A stretch of 10,632 nt of DNA from Bacillota bacterium (GTDB lineage Bacteria; Bacillota; Clostridia; Oscillospirales; Oscillospiraceae): assembly GCA_023395775.1 (NCBI GenBank), contig JAEWYA010000055.1:1-10632 (forward strand). Direction: 5' to 3'. Below, one piece after another: positions 1-6,734 of the stretch; the first letter of the stretch is position 1; the number at the start of each line of letters is the position of its first letter. The notes under the pieces are model-generated. The model was given only the letters and a program-made list of their open reading frames with translations, had not been told where the DNA came from and ran no database searches. The position numbers and the translations under genes were made by a program.

Positions 1-19
1 TTTCAAATAATTCGCTCAT
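1..19 (-). CDS. 5' end of an unidentified CDS (possibly mutS2), cut by the left edge
   Basis: Reading leftwards, an ATG at 19-17 opens a frame encoding MSELFE before the window ends. An AAGGA Shine-Dalgarno (26-30 on the plus strand) sits 6 bases upstream, which is good spacing and the main support for a real start. The gene lies 45 bases beyond the recO stop in the same orientation, so it is probably co-transcribed with recO. In some Clostridia the endonuclease/mismatch-repair homologue MutS2 has a similar N-terminus, which is why I suggest it. Six residues cannot establish this, and any other housekeeping gene would fit. Confidence 0.5.
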
Positions 20-64
20 AATCTATCCTTTTCGTATAAAACATCCGAAATAGTACAAAATGTA

Positions 65-817
65 TTATAAATTCGACAGGCTCTTATAGTAGTCCAGCGT
101 TCGGAATCCCCGCTCCAGCTGGACGGCCACATACCGCTCCGCCGCGTCGGAGAGCTGGTTTAGCCCCTCCCCGGTCAATGTAAAGGCATAGAGCCGTCCG
201 GGGGTTCCATAAACGATATGCCGCAGAGCAGCCACCGCCTCCGGACGCAGCGGGAGCGTTGCCCCGTTTCCCACGCCGCCGCAGGCGGCGCAGCGCAAAA
301 CGCCCTGTACCGGGTCCAGGCGGGCGTCCGCCGGGTCCTCCGCGCCGCAGACGGCGCACCCGTCTGCCAGCGGCTCGTATCCCGCAAGACACATCAGCTT
401 CCACTCAAAGGCAGGCTTTGCCAGCTCCCGGGGCTTTTTCAGGGTATCCATGGCGTAAAGCCCGTTGAGCAGGTGACTCAGCAGCTCCGGCGCGGGGATT
501 TCCGGGGAGGAAACGGCCTCCGTCAGCTCCGCGAAGTAAAAACCCAGCGCCAGCGCCTCAAAATCCGCCCGCAGGCCGTCGAACAGCGCCAGGGTTGTCC
601 CTTCATTCAAATAGTACCAATCTCCCCGACGAGTCAGAGCCAACTCGCTGTACGCCAGGGTCTGGCAGGCAGCTGTAAAGCGGCAGGACTTGCGCCGCGC
701 GCCCTTGGCGATCACGGAAATCTTCCCGTGATCGGGGGTGAGCACGGTGAGAATCTTATCCGATTCTTTCGTCTCCGTCTCCCGCAGCACCGCGCCGCGC
801 GTCACCAGTTCGCTCAT
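65..817 (-). CDS. recO: DNA repair protein RecO (recombination mediator)
   Basis: The 250-residue product matches the RecO family in length and architecture. RecO anneals complementary strands and, with RecR, loads RecA onto SSB-coated single-stranded DNA in the RecFOR pathway of gap repair. An N-terminal OB-fold (about residues 1-80) begins with the typical RGAVLRETETKESDKIL stretch and continues through GKISVIAKGARR. The rest is the helical domain. Two CxxC pairs, C154/C157 and C176/C179, form the zinc knuckle found in many Gram-positive RecO proteins. The ATG at 817 has an AGGAG motif (826-830) 8 bases upstream, and that motif overlaps the stop codon of the preceding yqzL gene (12-base gap), so the two are probably translationally coupled. 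Expression is expected from the promoter at 1046-1074 and perhaps by read-through from the GTPase gene. No truncation or missing motif was seen. Confidence 0.95.
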   Translation of the reverse strand: MSELVTRGAVLRETETKESDKILTVLTPDHGKISVIAKGARRKSCRFTAACQTLAYSELALTRRGDWYYLNEGTTLALFDGLRADFEALALGFYFAELTEAVSSPEIPAPELLSHLLNGLYAMDTLKKPRELAKPAFEWKLMCLAGYEPLADGCAVCGAEDPADARLDPVQGVLRCAACGGVGNGATLPLRPEAVAALRHIVYGTPGRLYAFTLTGEGLNQLSDAAERYVAVQLERGFRTLDYYKSLSNL

Positions 818-829
818 GGTTCCGTCTCC

Positions 830-928
830 TCACGCCGAGGCAGCCGCCTCCAAAAATTCCCGGTACAGCGCATAGTATTCCGGTACGCCGGTGGCCCAGA
901 ACAGGTTCCAGCAGGTCTCAGCAGTCAT
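830..928 (-). CDS. yqzL: YqzL family small protein (32 aa)
   Basis: This short frame starts at the ATG at 928 and stops with TGA at 830-832. It begins MTAETCWNLFWATGVPEY and ends with an alanine-rich tail. The pattern W-x(3)-F-x(2)-TG-x(4)-Y-x(2)-Y-x-E matches what I recall of the YqzL family, tiny proteins of unknown function encoded just before recO in Bacillus and Clostridium. A strong AGAGGTG Shine-Dalgarno (936-942) lies 7 bases from the ATG. The gap to recO is 12 bases, and the recO Shine-Dalgarno overlaps this stop. In Bacillus the order is era-yqzL-recO. Here era is absent from the upstream position, which is held by the GTPase-NYN gene and a new promoter. Identification rests on context and the short sequence pattern. 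No biochemical role can be assigned. Confidence 0.8.
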   Translation of the reverse strand: MTAETCWNLFWATGVPEYYALYREFLEAAASA

Positions 929-1045
929 ATTTGATCACCTCTTCGGTCAGTATGGCCGATTTTGTCGAAAACATGGCTGGAAATGCCTGTGAACGCCGCA
1001 GGCAAAGTGTCGCCGCGGCAAAAAACCTCTCCGATATACTGTATC

Positions 1046-1074
1046 ATTATAGCAAGGCGGCGGCAAGTCCGCAA
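1046..1074 (-). promoter_or_regulatory. sigma-A-type promoter for yqzL-recO
   Basis: On the minus strand, TTGCGG (-35, 1069-1074) is followed after exactly 17 bases by a perfect TATAAT (-10, 1046-1051). A TG one base upstream of the -10 makes it an extended -10, which would compensate for the weak -35. Transcription should start near 1039-1040, giving a leader of about 110 bases before yqzL. The promoter lies 17 bases beyond the stop of the GTPase-NYN gene, with no clear terminator between, so recO can be expressed both from here and by read-through. Within the leader I see only weak hairpins and a possible 24-codon TTG-started frame (947-1021). Confidence 0.7.
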
Positions 1075-1090
1075 GAGGCCGTGGGGCGCG

Positions 1091-3721
1091 CTATTCCTTC
1101 TTTTCCTCCAGCGCTTTCGTCATTGCCTCCCGCATGGGGCGGGCCTTTCCGGACAGATTGTTCCTCTGCAGGATGTTTCTGATTTCTCCCGTGGCTTGAA
1201 CCATCTCTTCGTGGAAGCCGGCGGCGGAGACCCGCAGCGCCCCGTGGCCCAGAATGATCACCTGCTCCGCGCCGTCGGAGGAAACCACCCGGACTCGATG
1301 CTCCCGTCCAATCTGATAGGTGGTCCGCTCGATGTAGGAGTCCGCAGTCTCCGTCTCCTTTGTATAAACCACCTGAATATTGTGATACTGTTCCACTCGT
1401 TCGGTTCCGCCCTTTACCCTGTAAGCGTCAAACACCAGAATAACCTCGCATTTGCGAAAGCTCTGATAATTGCTCATCAGGTCGCACAGCATTCTCCGTG
1501 CGACATCCAGCCGCTCCGCGGCCACCGTTTTCAGCTCATCCCAGGAAAAAATTACATTATATCCGTCCACCAGCAGGTATTCCGGCCCGGCGGGCCGAGG
1601 CGCAACGGGGCGTTCCGTTTCGCCGGACGCTGCGGGCACAGGCCTGCGAAAACTTGGGCGCTTCACCGCGCCGTAGGTCCGCTCAAATATAGCCTGCAAT
1701 TCCCTGTCCTGCTCTACCGTTCCGGCGTAGGACGAGGGGCGGGTAGCGGAGGCCGTCGCGCGTTCCTCGGCGGGTCTCCCGTCCAGATGCAGGCCGCTGC
1801 CCACATGGGCGTGGGTGGGAACGTCGCTCCATTTCACCAGATACCCCGCGCCGTGGGCACAGAAAACGGAGTCAGCCGGGTTCTCCAAATCCCGCTCCGG
1901 GTCGTACCCCGCCGCTTCCACAACGGCCTCCTGTTTTTGACAGGGCCGGTAGCCGCCGGGGACGCATACAAGCCGTCCCTGACCTTTTGTATAAGCGGTC
2001 ACCTCCGCCGCATAGTCCCGCAGGGCTGACACCGGCGCCGAGCCGGTAAACAGAGCGTCCTCCCCCTCCGTTTCCGGCGGCGCAAACTCTCCGCCCATTC
2101 GCTGGAGATCCGCCATGGACCGGCCCATCTGGGCTGTGGGGACCGTGAGAGAAAAATCGTACCAGGGCTCCAGCAGGACGCTTTGGGCGGACATCAGGCC
2201 CTGCCGTACGGCGCGCCATGCAGCCTGACGGAAATCGCCGCCCTCGGTGTGTTTTTCGTGGGCCCGCCCCGCCAGAAGGGTAATCTTCATATCTGTAATG
2301 GGCGCACCAGTGAGAACGCCGGGATGGCTCCGCCCGGTGAGATGGCTCAGGACCAGCCGCTGCCAGCCGAAGGCCAGCGATTCCTCCGGGCAGGCGGAGG
2401 CAAACCGCAATCCCGCGCCCCGCTCCAGGGGCTCCAGCAGTAGGTGAACCTCCGCATAGTGCCGCAAAGGCTCAAAATGACCGATGCCGATCACCGGAGC
2501 GGCAATGGTCTCCCGATAGACCAGGGCTCCGGGGCCAAACGTCACGTCGAGATCAAACCGGTCCTTTAAAAGCCGCTGCAAAATCTCCTGTTGAATGGTC
2601 CCCATCAGCTGGACATTGATGCGCCCGGTCTGCTCCTGCCAGGCCACATGGAGCTGAGGGTCCTCCTCCTCCAGCTGCCGAAGCTGCGTCAGCGCGGTGT
2701 GGGGGTCACAGCGGTCCGGCAAAAACACCTGACAGGTCAGCGCCGGTTCCAACGTCGGAGGGGCAGACGCAGCCTCCGCCCCCAGTCCCTCGCCGGGGAA
2801 GGTGCGGCTAAGGCCGGTGACGGCGCAGACCGTCCCCGCCTCCGCAGCGTCGGCAGGCTGAAACTTCGCGCCGGAGTAGATTCGCAGCTGGTCGGCCTTC
2901 TCCTGCCAGTCCTCCCCGTTTCCGCTGCCGGAGAGCAGATCCTTGACCCGCAGCGTCCCGCCGGTGACCTTCAGATGGGTCAGCCGCACGCCCTGAAGGT
3001 CTCTGGAAATTTTATAGACCTTCGCGCCGAACGCATCCCCATAAACCGGGACCGGGGCGAACCGCCGCAGATCCTCCAGCAGCTCTTCCACCCCGTCCAG
3101 TTTCAGCGCCGCGCCAAAGATGCAGGGGAACAGCTTTCGCTCCCCCACCAGCGCCGCAACGGTCTCGTCCTTCAGCCGGCCGGAGGCCAGATACTCCTCC
3201 ATAGCCTCCTCGCCGCAAAGGGCAATCTCCTCTCCCCGCTCCGCCTCGGGCCGGGAAAAATCCACGCAACCGCCGTCCAGGCGGCTCTTCAGCTCCGCCA
3301 GCAGCGCGGTCCGGTCGGTCCCCGGCTGGTCCATCTTGTTGACAAACAGGAATGCGGGTATGCCGCACCGCTTCAGCAGCCGCCAGAGTGTCAGGGTGTG
3401 GCCCTGAACGCCGTCCGCTCCGCTGACCACCAAAACCGCGCAGTCCAGCACCTGAAGCGTCCGCTCCGTCTCGGCGGAAAAATCCGCATGACCGGGGGTA
3501 TCCAGCAGCGTCAGCTCCAGACTGTCCAGTGGCAACACCGCCTGCTTTGAAAATATGGTGATGCCCCTCTCCCGCTCCAGCGCAAAGGTGTCCAGAAATG
3601 CGTCCCGGTGGTCCACCCGGCCCAGCTTCCGCAGCGCTCCGCCGACGTACAAAAGTCCCTCGGTCAAGGTTGTCTTTCCGGCATCCACGTGGGCCAATAT
3701 CCCAATTGCCAATTTTTTCAT
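1091..3721 (-). CDS. EF-G/Tet(M)-like ribosomal GTPase fused to a C-terminal NYN (YacP/Rae1-like) ribonuclease domain
   Basis: This 876-residue cytoplasmic protein has two parts. Residues 1 to about 640 resemble EF-G and Tet(M)-type translation factors. GTPase motifs are complete: AHVDAGKTT (G1, 10-18), RGITI (52-56), DTPGH with the catalytic His (74-78) and NKMD (128-131); G5 reads GAALK (203-207) where GSA is usual. Domain II/III/IV-like stretches follow, including VYRETI (401-406) and HTEGGDFR (491-498). A variable linker with a conserved-looking EQDRELQAIFERTYG segment leads to the NYN domain (about 713-850): LLVDGYN with D719 and N722, VFDAY with D765, ETAD with D794, SSD with D816, then GHGALR (825-830). 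These are the acidic residues expected in YacP/Rae1 nucleases, which cleave mRNA at the ribosomal A site. Tet(M) is about 640 residues, so the excess is the linker plus NYN domain. The ATG at 3721 has GGAG 6 bases upstream. Residues Tet(M) uses to displace tetracycline are not preserved, so drug resistance is unlikely. The joint role in mRNA or ribosome quality control is inferred. Confidence 0.9.
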   Translation of the reverse strand: MKKLAIGILAHVDAGKTTLTEGLLYVGGALRKLGRVDHRDAFLDTFALERERGITIFSKQAVLPLDSLELTLLDTPGHADFSAETERTLQVLDCAVLVVSGADGVQGHTLTLWRLLKRCGIPAFLFVNKMDQPGTDRTALLAELKSRLDGGCVDFSRPEAERGEEIALCGEEAMEEYLASGRLKDETVAALVGERKLFPCIFGAALKLDGVEELLEDLRRFAPVPVYGDAFGAKVYKISRDLQGVRLTHLKVTGGTLRVKDLLSGSGNGEDWQEKADQLRIYSGAKFQPADAAEAGTVCAVTGLSRTFPGEGLGAEAASAPPTLEPALTCQVFLPDRCDPHTALTQLRQLEEEDPQLHVAWQEQTGRINVQLMGTIQQEILQRLLKDRFDLDVTFGPGALVYRETIAAPVIGIGHFEPLRHYAEVHLLLEPLERGAGLRFASACPEESLAFGWQRLVLSHLTGRSHPGVLTGAPITDMKITLLAGRAHEKHTEGGDFRQAAWRAVRQGLMSAQSVLLEPWYDFSLTVPTAQMGRSMADLQRMGGEFAPPETEGEDALFTGSAPVSALRDYAAEVTAYTKGQGRLVCVPGGYRPCQKQEAVVEAAGYDPERDLENPADSVFCAHGAGYLVKWSDVPTHAHVGSGLHLDGRPAEERATASATRPSSYAGTVEQDRELQAIFERTYGAVKRPSFRRPVPAASGETERPVAPRPAGPEYLLVDGYNVIFSWDELKTVAAERLDVARRMLCDLMSNYQSFRKCEVILVFDAYRVKGGTERVEQYHNIQVVYTKETETADSYIERTTYQIGREHRVRVVSSDGAEQVIILGHGALRVSAAGFHEEMVQATGEIRNILQRNNLSGKARPMREAMTKALEEKKE

Positions 3722-3765
3722 TGTCTTCTCCGCTCACCTTGTTTAAAATCCGCAAATTTTCTTTC

Positions 3766-3794
3766 AGTATAGCAGTCCTGAGCCGTAAGGTCAA
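3766..3794 (-). promoter_or_regulatory. promoter for the GTPase-NYN fusion gene
   Basis: On the minus strand, TTGACC (-35, 3789-3794; 5 of 6 consensus) is followed after 17 bases by TATACT (-10, 3766-3771; 5 of 6), with TG one base upstream (extended -10). This is a strong sigma-A-type promoter by sequence. The start point should be near 3759, giving a leader of about 38 bases to the ATG at 3721 with GGAG at 3728-3731. It is back-to-back with the trkA promoter. The two -35 boxes are only 9 bases apart, so a regulator bound between them could affect both directions. Confidence 0.75.
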
Positions 3795-3803
3795 AAATAA
3801 CAT

Positions 3804-3831
3804 TTGCTTTTATCGGAATATCTACTATAAT
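3804..3831 (+). promoter_or_regulatory. promoter for trkA-trkH
   Basis: TTGCTT (-35, 3804-3809) is followed after 16 bases by a perfect TATAAT (-10, 3826-3831). The predicted start near 3838 leaves a leader of about 70 bases before the trkA ATG. That leader contains a small CAGC-TTTT-GCTG hairpin but is too short for a ydaO-type cyclic-di-AMP riboswitch, the element that often controls potassium uptake genes in Firmicutes. It is the only good promoter seen upstream of trkA. Confidence 0.65.
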
Positions 3832-3908
3832 GGCAATTGTGAAAGTATGCGAAAATTCGGGCAGCTTTTGCTGAATGATAACAGAGTGAAGATTGAGGTT
3901 TGTCATCT

Positions 3909-5267
3909 ATGAAAATTATGATCGTGGGCGCCGGGAAAGTCGGGCTGGCGCTGACGCAGCATCTTTCCAAGGAGCACAGCGTCACCGTCATCGACCAGAA
4001 CCCCCAGCTTCTGGAGCACATCATCAATGTCTACGACGTGATGGGGGTGTGCGGCAACGGCGCATGCGCCGACGTGCAGAAGGAAGCAGACGCGGGGCGG
4101 GCCGACTTGCTCATTGCCACGGCCTCCAGCGACGAGATCAACATTTTGACCTGCCTTGTGGCAAAAACCCTGGGCGTGCAGCACACCATCGCCCGCATCC
4201 GTAACCCGGAATACGAAAATCAGCTGCGGTACATGCGGGGCGAGCTGGGCTTGTCCATGTCCATCAACCCGGAGCGGGCCACCGCCCGGGAGATCGCCCG
4301 CGTCCTCCGGTTCCCCAACGCGATGAAGCTGGAGTCCTTTTCCAAGGGCCGGCTGGAGCTGGTGGAATACCGCCTGACTCCCGGCAGCACACTCAGCGGC
4401 GTGCGGCTCAGCGACCTCTATAAGAACCTGCGGGCAAGGGTGCTGGTCTGCGCGGTGGCCCGGAAGGACGAGACCATCATTCCCTCCGGCGATTTTACCC
4501 TTCAGGATGGAGACACCATCTATATTACCGCCACCCCCCATGAGCTGGAACAGTTCTTCCGGCACCTGGGGGTGTTCAAGTGTAAGGCGTCCTCCGTCAT
4601 GATCGTGGGAGCCAGCAAGCTGTGCTATTATCTGGCCATGCAGCTGATCGAAATGGGGATGACCGTCAAGATCATCGACCAGAGCAGCGAGCGCTGCACT
4701 CACATGAGCGAGCTTCTGCCCAAGGCCCTGGTCATCAACGGCGACGGCACGGACAGCGAGCTTCTGCGGGAGGAGGGCCTGGATCAGACCGACGGCTTCG
4801 TGGCCATTACCGGTATGGACGAGGCCAATATTCTGATGGCTCTCAGCGTGGCCAAGCAATGCAAAAACTGCAAGGTGGTGGCGAAGATCAACCGCCAGCC
4901 TCTGGTGGACCTTGTATCCACCGAGGGCATGATCGGCAGCGTGGTATCCACCGGCTCCGTCACTGCGGAGCTGATTTTGCAGTACGTCCGCGCCATGCAG
5001 AATGCCTCCGGCTCCCAGGTCAAAACCCTGCACCGCCTGATCGGCGGCACGGTGGAGGCTCTGGAATTCGGCATCCGGCCCGATTCCCCCCTGATCGGCG
5101 TGCCCCTGAGGGACCTTGAGCTCCGCTCCGGCATTTTGCTGGCGGGCATCGTCCGGCAAAACGGAAAGATCGTTATTCCCTCCGGCGCGGACGCCATCAA
5201 CGCGGGGGACGACGTGATCGTGGTTACCACCAGTACCCTGCGGGATATCCGCGACATATTGCAATAA
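3909..5267 (+). CDS. trkA: Trk/Ktr potassium uptake regulatory subunit TrkA (tandem RCK)
   Basis: This 452-residue cytoplasmic protein gates the TrkH potassium pore in response to nucleotide binding. It has the full double-RCK layout: Rossmann domain 1 (about 1-120) with MKIMIVGAGKVG and D29 at the end of the second strand, TrkA_C domain 1 (about 145-220), Rossmann domain 2 (about 228-350), and TrkA_C domain 2 (about 370-452). Single-RCK KtrA proteins are about half this length. The second nucleotide loop reads GASKLC (234-239) instead of GxGxxG, so NAD(H) binding there may be lost or altered. I chose the ATG at 3909 because GAGG at 3895-3898 is 10 bases upstream. The TTG at 3900 lies only one base beyond that motif and would add MSS before the conserved first strand. 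trkH follows 15 bases downstream, so the two form an operon. Confidence 0.95.
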   Translation: MKIMIVGAGKVGLALTQHLSKEHSVTVIDQNPQLLEHIINVYDVMGVCGNGACADVQKEADAGRADLLIATASSDEINILTCLVAKTLGVQHTIARIRNPEYENQLRYMRGELGLSMSINPERATAREIARVLRFPNAMKLESFSKGRLELVEYRLTPGSTLSGVRLSDLYKNLRARVLVCAVARKDETIIPSGDFTLQDGDTIYITATPHELEQFFRHLGVFKCKASSVMIVGASKLCYYLAMQLIEMGMTVKIIDQSSERCTHMSELLPKALVINGDGTDSELLREEGLDQTDGFVAITGMDEANILMALSVAKQCKNCKVVAKINRQPLVDLVSTEGMIGSVVSTGSVTAELILQYVRAMQNASGSQVKTLHRLIGGTVEALEFGIRPDSPLIGVPLRDLELRSGILLAGIVRQNGKIVIPSGADAINAGDDVIVVTTSTLRDIRDILQ

Positions 5268-5273
5268 AAAGGA
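5268..5273 (+). promoter_or_regulatory. Shine-Dalgarno that supports a TTG start for trkH
   Basis: AAAGGA begins immediately after the trkA stop codon. It ends 9 bases before TTG at 5283, normal spacing, but 21 bases before the first in-frame ATG at 5295, too far. This favours the rare TTG initiation codon for trkH. A TTG start may keep pore synthesis low relative to TrkA. Confidence 0.6.
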
Positions 5274-5282
5274 CAGATACCG

Positions 5283-6731
5283 TTGAATAGAAGAATGATT
5301 GCCTACATTATCGGCAGAATTCTGCTGGTGGAGGCAGCGCTGTTGGCGCTGCCCATGCTGGTGGCCCTGCTGTACCGGGAGTCGGCGAAGCCGTTTTTGA
5401 TTCCCATACTGGCGCTGGTCCTCTGCGGCATTCTGCTGGGCCGCAGCTCGCCCCGGTCCCGGGCGCTCTATGCCAGGGATGGCCTTGCCATCGTGGCGCT
5501 GGCTTGGATTGTGATGTCTTTTTTCGGGGCAATGCCCTTTTATATCTCCCACTCCATGTCCACCTTTGTGGACTGCTTTTTTGAAACTGTCTCCGGCTTC
5601 ACCACCACCGGCGCCAGCATTCTGACGGATGTGGAGCATCTGGGCCGGGGCGTTCTGTTCTGGCGCAGCTTTACCCACTGGGTGGGCGGAATGGGCGTAC
5701 TGGTGTTCGTGATGGCCATCCTGCCTACATCCGATGGGTACGGAATGCATCTTCTGCGGGCAGAGGTTCCCGGCCCCGAGGTAGGAAAGCTGGTGAGCCG
5801 CCTGGGGGACACCGCCAAAATTCTGTACGGCATTTATCTGGTCATGACGGTGGTCGAAATCGTTCTGCTGCTGCTGGGCGGGATGCCGCTGTTCGACGCC
5901 TGCGTCCACTCCTTCGGCTCCGCCGGAACAGGCGGCTTCAGCTCCCGGAATCTCAGCGTGGGCGCGTACAACAGTCCTTACATCGATCTTGTGATCGGCG
6001 TTTTTATGCTGCTGTTCGGCGTGAACTTTAACCTCTACTTTTTTCTGCTCGTCGGCAAGGTACGGGATGTGCTGCGGTCCGAGGAGCTGCGGGCCTATTT
6101 TCTGATCGTGGCGGCAGCCACCGTCACCATCGCGTTGAATATCTCCGGCCTGTTTGAATCCTTCGCCACCGCGCTGCGGTACGCCTTCTTTCAGGTATCC
6201 TCCATTATTACCACCACCGGATACGCCACCACGGACTTCAACCTCTGGCCGACTTATTCCAGGATCGTGCTGGTTCTTTTGATGTTTGCGGGGGCCTGCG
6301 CCGGGTCCACCGGCGGCGGCATTAAGATCGCCCGTCTGGTAATCCTGTCTAAGACAGCCGTCAGCGACATGCGGCAGATGCTGCACCCCAACGCCGTGGC
6401 CACCGTCCGAATGGAGAGTCGACCGGTGAGCGGCAAGGTCCTGCGCAGCACCCACGTATTTTTGGTGGTATATCTGCTGGTCATGAGCTTGTCCACTCTC
6501 CTGCTGAGTCTGGACGGGTTCGACCTCGTCACCACCTTTACCGCCGTGGCGTCCTGCATCAACAACATCGGGCCGGGGCTTGAGCTGGTGGGGCCCATGG
6601 GGAATTTCGCCGCATTTTCCCCAGCGTCCAAGCTTCTGCTGTCGTTTGACATGCTGGCGGGAAGGTTGGAGATGTTCCCGATCTTGCTGCTGGTGCCGTC
6701 GCTGTGGCGCAGACACAGCTTACATAGGTAA
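5283..6731 (+). CDS. trkH: TrkH/KtrB-family potassium channel (pore subunit)
   Basis: This 482-residue integral membrane protein forms the potassium-conducting pore that TrkA regulates. The four pore-loop repeats of the superfamily are visible with their filter glycines: SGFTTTGAS (104-112), SAGTGGFSS (213-221), TTTGYATT (310-317) and CINNIGPG (425-432). The intramembrane gating loop GACAGSTGGGIKIAR (337-351) follows the third repeat. Hydrophobic segments lie around 6-32, 38-54, 66-83, 134-148, 180-200, 231-258, 271-290, 391-411 and 455-475. The length is typical of TrkH. The start is most likely TTG at 5283, placed by the Shine-Dalgarno just after trkA; ATG at 5295 would remove only four residues. 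A perfect 8-bp inverted repeat lies in the coding sequence at 5333-5353. The stop at 6729-6731 is followed three bases later by a large hairpin. Confidence 0.95.
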   Translation: MNRRMIAYIIGRILLVEAALLALPMLVALLYRESAKPFLIPILALVLCGILLGRSSPRSRALYARDGLAIVALAWIVMSFFGAMPFYISHSMSTFVDCFFETVSGFTTTGASILTDVEHLGRGVLFWRSFTHWVGGMGVLVFVMAILPTSDGYGMHLLRAEVPGPEVGKLVSRLGDTAKILYGIYLVMTVVEIVLLLLGGMPLFDACVHSFGSAGTGGFSSRNLSVGAYNSPYIDLVIGVFMLLFGVNFNLYFFLLVGKVRDVLRSEELRAYFLIVAAATVTIALNISGLFESFATALRYAFFQVSSIITTTGYATTDFNLWPTYSRIVLVLLMFAGACAGSTGGGIKIARLVILSKTAVSDMRQMLHPNAVATVRMESRPVSGKVLRSTHVFLVVYLLVMSLSTLLLSLDGFDLVTTFTAVASCINNIGPGLELVGPMGNFAAFSPASKLLLSFDMLAGRLEMFPILLLVPSLWRRHSLHR

Positions 6732-6734
6732 AAC

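Noticed and set aside
218..934. 238-codon plus-strand frame opposite recO
   Set aside because: It is a shadow of recO, Gln/Arg-rich and without a family resemblance. recO has zinc cysteines and a proper start.
962..3550. Long plus-strand open frames (962-2029 and 2591-3550) opposite the GTPase-NYN gene
   Set aside because: They are antisense shadows of a gene with unmistakable motifs, show Arg/Pro/Gln-rich low-complexity composition and lack suitable ribosome binding sites.
1091..3721. Reading the gene as a tetracycline resistance gene (tetM-like)
   Set aside because: The drug-site loop of Tet(M) is not conserved, and the protein carries an extra linker and nuclease domain. A chromosomal translation factor is more likely.
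3703..3839. A 9-base inverted repeat, CAATTGCCA (3703-3711) and TGGCAATTG (3831-3839)
   Set aside because: One arm is coding sequence for LAI near the start of the GTPase and the other overlaps the trkA -10 end. At 119 bases apart and partly self-palindromic (CAATTG), it is probably coincidence.
3900..3908. TTG at 3900 as the start of trkA
   Set aside because: The Shine-Dalgarno GAGG ends one base before it, which is too close. The ATG at 3909 has workable spacing and begins directly with the conserved first strand.
3903..6716. A 937-codon open frame on the minus strand opposite trkA and trkH
   Set aside because: Its product is dominated by His, Gln and Gly, as expected when CTG, GTG and ATG codons of a GC-rich gene are read backwards. 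It crosses two clearly real genes and has no recognisable domain or promoter.
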